Shown in pieces: positions 1-4,566 of a stretch of DNA of 7,147 nucleotides. The notes below the pieces were generated by a model. The model made no database searches, was not told the DNA's origin, and saw nothing but the letters and a program-made list of their open reading frames with translations. How positions within the stretch are numbered: position 1 is the first letter of the stretch; each line of letters begins with the position of its first letter. The translations under genes and the position numbers were made by a program. The stretch comes from an uncultured Candidatus Melainabacteria bacterium (GTDB taxonomy: Bacteria; Cyanobacteriota; Vampirovibrionia; Gastranaerophilales; Gastranaerophilaceae), in NCBI GenBank assembly GCA_937891325.1, contig CALAFU010000221.1:1-7147 (forward strand), given 5' to 3'.

Positions 1-143
1 ATCAAGACGGTTTGACAAATTATGTCAAAATAACTCCATTTTTACCAACTAGACCAATTTCAGCAATCTTTTCTAACAAGGTAAAAAGCAAAGCCTTTAC
101 AAGATTTCTAGAAATTTTAAAAGATACTTTAAATAAAGCATAA
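1..143 (+). CDS. C-terminal end of an unidentified protein (partial)
   Basis: A frame is open from the left edge of the window to a TAA at 141-143, giving 46 residues whose start lies outside. It ends in an amphipathic stretch (AFTRFLEILKDTLNKA) preceded by LPTRPISAIF. The pattern of an Arg-Pro-Ile-hydrophobic strand followed by a C-terminal helix recalls the end of LysR-type substrate-binding domains. The fragment is too short to assign, so this is only a guess. The codons look native and the reading direction matches the next gene. The 31 bases after the stop are almost pure A+T and contain no GC-rich terminator, so read-through into the recombinase gene is possible. A chance open frame in AT-rich DNA cannot be ruled out, though 46 stop-free codons at this composition favour a real coding end. 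Confidence 0.5.
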   Translation, partial: QDGLTNYVKITPFLPTRPISAIFSNKVKSKAFTRFLEILKDTLNKA

Positions 144-145
144 AT

Positions 146-171
146 ATAATTATATATATATATATAATTAT
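146..171. promoter_or_regulatory. 26-bp AT-only palindrome with possible -10 box for xerD
   Basis: The 26 bases are perfectly self-complementary (arms ATAATTATATATA and its complement) with a (TA)8 core at 151-166. TATAAT reads on the plus strand at 163-168, six bases before the ATG at 175. Because of the symmetry it also reads on the minus strand. No convincing -35 box lies 16-18 bases upstream. If this -10 is used, transcription would begin at about the start codon itself, which would fit the absence of a Shine-Dalgarno sequence. The palindrome is seen directly; promoter function is inferred. It could equally be a cruciform or melting element, or simple low-complexity DNA. Confidence 0.35.
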
Positions 172-174
172 GAT

Positions 175-1038
175 ATGGACATGCAACTTTTGTCTGAATA
201 TTTGGAATACCTTGAATTAGAGCGAGGATTGGCGAAAAATACGATTGATGCCTATCGTCGCGATTTAATCATGTTTTTAGATTATTCAAATGTTGAGGAT
301 TTGAATTCTATTACAAGAATGGGCATAAATACTTATATTTGCTATTTGCACGAAAACGGCTACAACCCAACAAGTGTAATGCGAAAGATTGCATCTATTC
401 GAGGTTTTTTCAAATGGCTTTGTGCAAATGAACTTTGTAAAATTGACCCAACACTTACAATAGAACGTCCAAAATTACCGCAAAAGTTGCCAAAGGTTAT
501 GACAATATCAGAGATTGAAGAACTTTTACGCGATAATCTTACAAAAATGCAACGCGTAATCATTGAACTTCTTTATGGTTGCGGACTTCGTGTTTCTGAA
601 CTTGTTGGATTAAAAATAAACAATTTTGACCTTTATGCCAAATATTTAACGGCTTTTGGTAAAGGTTCAAAAGAACGTATTGTGCCTTTAGGCTCAAAAG
701 CAATTGATGCAATTAAAAATTTCTTACCGGAAAGAGATTTTTTACTTAAAAAGTATCGTCTTGATACAAAACAATTGCTAATAAACGAAAAAGGTCATAA
801 CGTTACGCGTCAAGAGGTCTATAATTTTATCCACGAACGTGGTAAGAAAATACACAAAAATATCTCACCGCACACACTTCGACACTCATACGCAACACAT
901 TTGTTAGAAAATGGCGCAGATTTGAGAGTTGTGCAAGAACTTTTAGGGCACAGTGATGTTGCGACAACTCAATTATATACACATATCAGTAAGAAACGTC
1001 TTAAAGATGTTTACTTTGCAATTAACGGAAACATTTAA
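175..1038 (+). CDS. xerD: Tyrosine recombinase XerD (Xer chromosome-dimer resolvase)
   Basis: The protein has 287 residues, within the usual 280-310 of bacterial XerC/XerD. Residues 1-85 form the SAM-like core-binding domain (ERGLAKNTIDAYRRDL, then FFKWL). From about 105 it is the catalytic domain. The full catalytic set is visible: R139 in GCGLRVSEL, K163 in GKGSKER, H233 and R236 in HTLRH, H259 in LLGHSD, and the nucleophile Y268 in QLYTH. GADLRVVQELLGHSD is closer to XerD than to XerC wording. The XerC/XerD split is still not certain, and some lineages use a single Xer. Known role: with its partner and FtsK it resolves chromosome dimers at dif. No dif-like site is visible in the window. 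There is no Shine-Dalgarno before ATG 175; a second ATG lies at 181. The stop overlaps rsmD by one base (TAATG). Nothing suggests an integron or phage integrase, since there is no attachment site or cargo and the next gene is housekeeping. Confidence 0.88.
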   Translation: MDMQLLSEYLEYLELERGLAKNTIDAYRRDLIMFLDYSNVEDLNSITRMGINTYICYLHENGYNPTSVMRKIASIRGFFKWLCANELCKIDPTLTIERPKLPQKLPKVMTISEIEELLRDNLTKMQRVIIELLYGCGLRVSELVGLKINNFDLYAKYLTAFGKGSKERIVPLGSKAIDAIKNFLPERDFLLKKYRLDTKQLLINEKGHNVTRQEVYNFIHERGKKIHKNISPHTLRHSYATHLLENGADLRVVQELLGHSDVATTQLYTHISKKRLKDVYFAINGNI

Positions 1039-1544
1039 TGAATATTACAGCAGGAAAATACAAAGGTCAAAAAGTTACAGCACCTGACGAAACAATAACT
1101 CGTCCAACACTTTCAAAAGTTAGAATGGCAGTTTTTAATACGCTACAAGCTCTAATAGATTTTGAAGGGGCTAGTTTTCTAGATATGTTTGCAGGTTCTG
1201 GAATTATGGGGCTTGAAGCTCTATCAAGAGGGTTTGAGCATGTTGTTGCAATTGAAAAAAATCCGAAGGTTTATAATATTTTGCTAAGCAACTATAAAGC
1301 CCTAAAAGTTAAGCCAAATGTTTTAAAAGGCGATAGTCTAAAAGTAATTCCGCAGGAACATTTTGACGTAATCTACATTGATCCGCCATACTATTCTGGA
1401 GTTTATGAACAAGCTCTAGAAGTTTTACCAGATTGTAATATTGTAATTTTAGAACATACAACTGATGTTGATTTTTTGGGTTACGAAGTAATTAAACAAA
1501 AAAAATACGGTGATAAAACATTGACTTATTTAAGGAAGGCATAA
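1038..1544 (+). CDS. rsmD: 16S rRNA (guanine(966)-N(2))-methyltransferase RsmD
   Basis: This is a class I SAM-dependent methyltransferase of 168 residues, slightly shorter than the usual 180-200. Family features in order are: N-terminal ITAGKYKGQKV (3-13), RPTLSKVRMAVFNTL (22-36), SAM-binding motif I LDMFAGSGIMGLEALSRG (48-65), acidic motif II at AIEKNP (E73), motif III around GDS (98-100), and catalytic DPPY (115-118). The family N2-methylates G966 (E. coli numbering) in helix 31 of 16S rRNA in the assembled 30S particle. The start codon shares its A with the stop of xerD, and there is no good Shine-Dalgarno of its own, so translational coupling is likely. In many bacteria coaD follows rsmD; here a terminator follows instead. 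Alternative RNA methylases with DPPY exist, but the N-terminal AGKYKG and RPT signatures make RsmD the clear choice. Confidence 0.9.
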   Translation: MNITAGKYKGQKVTAPDETITRPTLSKVRMAVFNTLQALIDFEGASFLDMFAGSGIMGLEALSRGFEHVVAIEKNPKVYNILLSNYKALKVKPNVLKGDSLKVIPQEHFDVIYIDPPYYSGVYEQALEVLPDCNIVILEHTTDVDFLGYEVIKQKKYGDKTLTYLRKA

Positions 1545-1555
1545 ACTAAAGTATA

Positions 1556-1600
1556 AACCAAAAGTGGCGGTTTGCAAAATGAAAACCGCCACTTTTGGTT
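1556..1600. terminator. Bidirectional intrinsic terminator between convergent genes
   Basis: A perfect 18-bp inverted repeat has arms at 1556-1573 and 1583-1600 and a 9-nt loop (1574-1582). The stem core GTGGCGG/CCGCCAC is GC-rich. Both outer flanks are AAAA/TTTT, so on either strand a GC stem is followed by TTTTGGTT. It lies 11 bases after the rsmD stop and 20 bases beyond the stop of the minus-strand gene at 1621, where a shared two-way terminator is expected. Confidence 0.88.
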
Positions 1601-1620
1601 ATAATTATTAATTCATTGAA

Positions 1621-3033
1621 TTAAGCTGCTTTAGCTTCTTGATTTTGTTGTTGAGCTTGTGCTAATTCGCTGAAATCACGCATAACGTGTTTTTTACCTT
1701 TTTTCTTAGATTTACCTGTTCTTGTTGGTTGAGCAGTAGCTTCAGATTTTTGAGTTTTTTCTGATTTTTTACCTCTTTTAGAACCTGTTGCTGCATCTAA
1801 TTCAGCGTTACCTTTGTAAGAACCTTGGTAACCACCAGCAGCGTTTGCTCTTTCTTTAGCATCTGCTTTTGGTTTTGGTAAACCGCGTTCTTCACGAGCT
1901 TTATCGATTTCTTCAGGGTTTTTAACTGTTAAGATAACTTTGCCACCTGTTTCTCTTTCGATAGCATCTTTTAAATCTACAGGATAATCGTCGTAGTTGC
2001 CACCGATTTTACCTTTGATAATTTCTTCAGTTACTGCATCTGCGTTAACTTGAATGTTATCTGGCATGTTTGGATATCTTTTCATCCATTCGTCATAAGA
2101 CATGTTGCCACGAGAACCGTTACATTCTTGGCATTCGCCCATGTAGTTATTTGTTGCGTTAGGACCACCTTTTGATTTTGGGTGAATGTGTTCAGCTGTA
2201 ACAACTGCTTTTTGAATTAATCTTTTAGCAAATCTTACATCTGAACCACCATGACCGTAATCGCTTAACATTTTACCGATGATTTTTTCAGATTCTGGTA
2301 ATTGAACAGCAACGTCTAAGATTTGGTGTACGTTTTTGTGAGCAACACCTTTCTTTTCTGTATCAACGATTTGGCTTAAGAAATCAGTTCTGTTAAATCT
2401 GCTGCCAACACCTGATTTTGGTCTTCTTCTGTCGTTAACACCAACACCAAATGTTTTAGCTAATTCGCGTTCGCATAAACCTTGAACGATATTCTTTTCA
2501 CCTAATAATTCTTTTGATTTTTCGCTTGTTCTTTTTAAAACATCAATTTGCTCATCTCTTAAAATTTGTGCAGGATCAGCATTTGTTCTAGAAATTGCAG
2601 TTGTCAAAGTTGCATCTGGCATATTTTTAGTTTGTTTTTGAATATAGTGAACAATAGCTTTTTCTTCTGCTCTGAAGTATGGCATGTTGTCTTTTAAAAC
2701 TTGGTTTAATTCTTCACCAACAGCCTTGCCAGCTCTTAGTGCGAAATCATCAGTTTGTTTGTTAGTCATCATTGGACGACCACAACAAGTGCAAGGCATA
2801 TCTTCTAATTCTTTTACTTTGAAGTTAGAAGTTGAGCATGGGAAACCTGTGAAGTTAACCATTTGTGCGCCCATGAAATAATTTCTTGCAATTTGAGAAG
2901 CTCTAGATTGATTTTTTTCATCAAATGGATTTGAAACTTTAGCTTCTTGTGCTTTTGAGTCTAGTTTGTTTGTGTTTTGTGCTTTTGCTACTGTTGAAAT
3001 TGGTGTAGCAGCCATGATTCTTTGAACGTGCAT
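1621..3033 (-). CDS. Uncharacterised split-HNH zinc protein, long paralog with Lys-rich tail
   Basis: The 470-residue protein is not one I recognise by name. Residues 1-45 are Ala/Gln/Lys/Ser-rich and probably disordered. Residues 51-74 form a block shared with the paralog at 3179-4330 (NYFMGAQMVNFTGFPCS). A first zinc knuckle, PCTCCGRPM (C81, C84), is followed by about 195 mostly helical residues. The second half then reads AEHIHP (H282), GG (289-290), N296 and CQECN (C301, C304, N305). Together these look like an H-N-N nuclease of the HNH superfamily whose two halves are separated by an insertion. Residues 313-389 are strongly conserved with the paralog (DEWM, YPNMP, YDDYPVDLK, KNPEE, REERGLPKP). 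From 390 a low-complexity tail is rich in Lys, Gly and Ala (GKSKKKGKKHV at 440-450), which could bind nucleic acid. There is no signal peptide or membrane segment. The start at 3033 is supported by AAGG seven bases upstream. Codon choice is rich in AAC, resembling the pyrophosphatase gene more than xerD. Nuclease activity is inferred, not shown. Confidence 0.72.
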   Translation of the reverse strand: MHVQRIMAATPISTVAKAQNTNKLDSKAQEAKVSNPFDEKNQSRASQIARNYFMGAQMVNFTGFPCSTSNFKVKELEDMPCTCCGRPMMTNKQTDDFALRAGKAVGEELNQVLKDNMPYFRAEEKAIVHYIQKQTKNMPDATLTTAISRTNADPAQILRDEQIDVLKRTSEKSKELLGEKNIVQGLCERELAKTFGVGVNDRRRPKSGVGSRFNRTDFLSQIVDTEKKGVAHKNVHQILDVAVQLPESEKIIGKMLSDYGHGGSDVRFAKRLIQKAVVTAEHIHPKSKGGPNATNNYMGECQECNGSRGNMSYDEWMKRYPNMPDNIQVNADAVTEEIIKGKIGGNYDDYPVDLKDAIERETGGKVILTVKNPEEIDKAREERGLPKPKADAKERANAAGGYQGSYKGNAELDAATGSKRGKKSEKTQKSEATAQPTRTGKSKKKGKKHVMRDFSELAQAQQQNQEAKAA

Positions 3034-3056
3034 TGTGAGACCTTACCTTACCTTCT
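3034..3056 (-). promoter_or_regulatory. Ribosome binding site with three tandem AAGG units
   Basis: Read on the minus strand, the bases before ATG 3033 are AGAAGGTAAGGTAAGG followed by TCTCACA. Three AAGG Shine-Dalgarno-like cores thus lie five bases apart; on the plus strand this is CCTTACCTTACCTTC at 3041-3055. The nearest core (3041-3044) is seven bases from the start codon, a good distance. The other two could act as standby sites. Confidence 0.6.
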
Positions 3057-3117
3057 TAATCTTTTTTGATTTGTGTTTATTTAATTAAATTGAGACCTTT
3101 TATCTTTTTCTATATTT

Positions 3118-3146
3118 ATTATAATACAAAAATAAATTTTAAATCA
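3118..3146 (-). promoter_or_regulatory. Possible promoter for the 470-residue HNH-like gene
   Basis: The 145-bp gap between the two paralogs contains a perfect minus-strand TATAAT at 3123-3118. With a 17-base spacer, a weak -35 candidate (TGATTT) lies at 3146-3141. This would give a leader of roughly 78 nt. The -35 match is poor and the region is very AT-rich, so the call rests mainly on the -10 box and on the gap being too long for tight coupling. Co-transcription from the upstream paralog remains possible, as no GC-rich terminator separates the two. Confidence 0.35.
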
Positions 3147-3178
3147 TCTAATTGTATAGTTTTGTTGCAAATTTAAAA

Positions 3179-4330
3179 TTATTTTTTTCTTCTTGGTGTA
3201 GGTTGAGGTTTTGGCAAACCTCTTTCTTCTCTTGCTTTTTCAATTTCTTCTGGGTTTTTAACCTTCAATTGAACTACACCATCTGTTTCTTTTGCAACTG
3301 CTTTTTTCAAATCGACAGGATAATCATCGTATTTGTCGCCTAAGTTACCATTAATAATTCTTTCTGTAACTTCATCAATGTTTCTTTGAATACTACGAGG
3401 CATGTTTGGATAATTTTTCATCCATTCTGAATATGGCATGTGACCACGTTTAGAGTTGCAATCACCACATTCTGACATATAGTTTGCGGTGTTGTCAGGA
3501 CCACCTAAAGTATCTGGGTGAATGTGTTCTGCTGTTGCGATTGCTGGTTGAGCCAATCTTCTTGCAATTTGAGCGTCGTTTTTATCACCGTGACCGTATT
3601 TTACAATAAATGCTTCAATTGATTCTTGAGACATTGGTAATTTTACTGCTGTATCAAGCAATTCTCCTGCCAAATTTTTATCTTCTAATTTGTCAACTGT
3701 CTTTGCAAATGTTTCCAAGAATGGAACTCTTTCAAAGTGTTTTTTGTCTGTACTGTTATTAATATCTTTGATAGCTTGGTCAACAACTTTTTGAACTGCG
3801 TTGTCTTTGCCCAAAACTTCTGCTTTTTTAGAAACTTCACCTAAAACATTTTTTTGTTCCTTTTCTAGTAGAACTTTTGCGTTTGGTGAATAATGACTCA
3901 TCAAACCGCTCATTGATAGTTTAGGATTCTTTTTAGAAGTTTCCATAATAAAGTTTGCAACTGCTTTTTCAGTGCCTCTAAAGTATTCCATATTTGCACC
4001 TAAAAGTTTTTGCAAATATTCACCTGTTGCACCGGTTGCATTCTTTTCAAAATTATCAACACCTTTGCTAGTCATCATCATACGACCACAACAAGCACAA
4101 GGAATGCCTTCTTCTTTCTTAACTATAAAATCACTTTTAGAACAAGCGTAACCTTTAAATGCTACAAGCTGTTCACCTCTAAAGTAGTTAGCAATCGCTT
4201 GAGAACCTTTTCTGTCATCAGTTGAAACTTGAGGTTGAGCAATTGGGTTTGTTTGGTTTTTAACTACGGCATTTAATTGTTTTTGAGGTTGAACGTATGT
4301 TGAAGCAACATCTACTGTTCTAAAATTCAT
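3179..4330 (-). CDS. Uncharacterised split-HNH zinc protein, short paralog
   Basis: The 383-residue protein is a clear paralog of the one encoded at 1621-3033. It has a Gln/Asn/Val-rich N-terminus (1-40), the shared block NYFRGEQLVAFKGYACS (48-64), and a zinc knuckle PCACCGRMM (C78, C81). About 185 mainly helical residues follow, then the HNH second half: AEHIHP (H269), GG (276-277), N283, CGDCN (C288, C291, N292) and RGH (H297). It shares the downstream conserved region SEWM, YPNMP, YDDYPVDLK, KNPEE and REERGLPKP, then ends in a short basic tail (PTPRRKK) where the other has about 80 extra residues. Over residues 266-376 it matches residues 279-389 of the paralog at 75 of 111 positions without a gap (counted by hand); the central helices are much more diverged. 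H297 replaces N310 of the paralog. No Shine-Dalgarno is visible before ATG 4330, unlike its sister, so start efficiency or the exact start is less certain. No signal peptide or membrane segment is seen. The function is unknown; metal-dependent nuclease chemistry is a family-based inference. Confidence 0.7.
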   Translation of the reverse strand: MNFRTVDVASTYVQPQKQLNAVVKNQTNPIAQPQVSTDDRKGSQAIANYFRGEQLVAFKGYACSKSDFIVKKEEGIPCACCGRMMMTSKGVDNFEKNATGATGEYLQKLLGANMEYFRGTEKAVANFIMETSKKNPKLSMSGLMSHYSPNAKVLLEKEQKNVLGEVSKKAEVLGKDNAVQKVVDQAIKDINNSTDKKHFERVPFLETFAKTVDKLEDKNLAGELLDTAVKLPMSQESIEAFIVKYGHGDKNDAQIARRLAQPAIATAEHIHPDTLGGPDNTANYMSECGDCNSKRGHMPYSEWMKNYPNMPRSIQRNIDEVTERIINGNLGDKYDDYPVDLKKAVAKETDGVVQLKVKNPEEIEKAREERGLPKPQPTPRRKK

Positions 4331-4402
4331 TTTTTACACACTTTGCAAGTTTAGTAAATTGACACTTTTTACAACGTCGGTAAAAAATTTTTTTGCTAGT
4401 TT

Positions 4403-4431
4403 TTGACTAAATTTTTACAATAGTTTATAAT
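4403..4431 (+). promoter_or_regulatory. Sigma70-type promoter of hppA
   Basis: TTGACT at 4403-4408 and TATAAT at 4426-4431 are separated by exactly 17 bases, a near-consensus housekeeping promoter. The predicted start, near 4438, gives a leader of about 129 nt before the hppA start codon. This is the best promoter in the window and fits the expression-biased codon use of hppA. Confidence 0.75.
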
Positions 4432-4438
4432 GTAAAAA
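4412..4438. promoter_or_regulatory. Inverted repeat around the hppA -10 box (possible operator)
   Basis: TTTTTACA (4412-4419) and TGTAAAAA (4431-4438) form a perfect 8-bp inverted repeat with an 11-base spacer that contains most of the -10 hexamer. Two more copies of TTTTTACA lie at 4366-4373 and 4331-4338, toward the divergent gene. The position suits a repressor, but the AT-rich composition makes chance matches more likely. Confidence 0.35.
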
Positions 4439-4456
4439 CTACACTAATTCAGCGTC

Positions 4457-4486
4457 TCACCCGATTGGGGGATTTTTATATTTTTT
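4457..4486 (+). promoter_or_regulatory. Short hairpin and U-run in the hppA leader
   Basis: This is the only GC-containing patch in the leader. CCC (4460-4462) and GGG (4467-4469) can pair across a GATT loop, extended past one A-G mismatch by C4458-G4471 and T4457-A4472. The sequence TTTTTATATTTTTT (4473-4486) follows directly. The arrangement resembles a weak attenuator, but the stem is only three uninterrupted pairs. I do not recognise a known riboswitch, and in particular not a fluoride-type core. Confidence 0.22.
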
Positions 4487-4555
4487 GATTGTAAATTTGT
4501 TGAAAAAAAAATTGTTTATGTGAGAATTGTTGTGGAAGATTAATTTTTTTTAGTG

Positions 4556-4561
4556 AAGGAG
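4556..4561 (+). promoter_or_regulatory. Strong Shine-Dalgarno of hppA
   Basis: AAGGAG lies five bases before ATG 4567 and fixes this start, which also leaves a complete signal peptide at the N-terminus. It is the strongest ribosome binding site in the window. Confidence 0.85.
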
Positions 4562-4566
4562 AAGAA

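Noticed and set aside
175..1038. The tyrosine recombinase as an integrase of a mobile element that carries the HNH genes
   Set aside because: It has typical Xer length and wording, is coupled to rsmD, and is separated from the HNH genes by a strong terminator. No attachment-site repeats flank the region.
3135..3180. A 10-bp inverted repeat (AATTTTAAAT at 3135-3144, ATTTAAAATT at 3171-3180) as terminator of the short paralog
   Set aside because: The arms are pure A+T with a 26-base loop and overlap the stop codon. Such pairing is expected by chance here and is too weak for an intrinsic terminator.
1621..4330. The HNH-like pair as a homing endonuclease, group I intron or toxin-immunity pair
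   Set aside because: No host gene is interrupted, no intron core is visible, and both genes are paralogs with the same motif, so neither looks like an immunity partner. There is no secretion or polymorphic-toxin domain upstream.
4359..4387. TTGACA at 4359-4364 as a second hppA promoter
   Set aside because: At the right spacing (4382-4387) the sequence is AAAAAA, which is not a -10 box. The 4403-4431 promoter is far better.
4438..4566. Fluoride or other known riboswitch in the hppA leader
   Set aside because: No conserved fluoride-riboswitch core or other recognised aptamer can be read; apart from one small GC patch the leader is low-complexity A+T.
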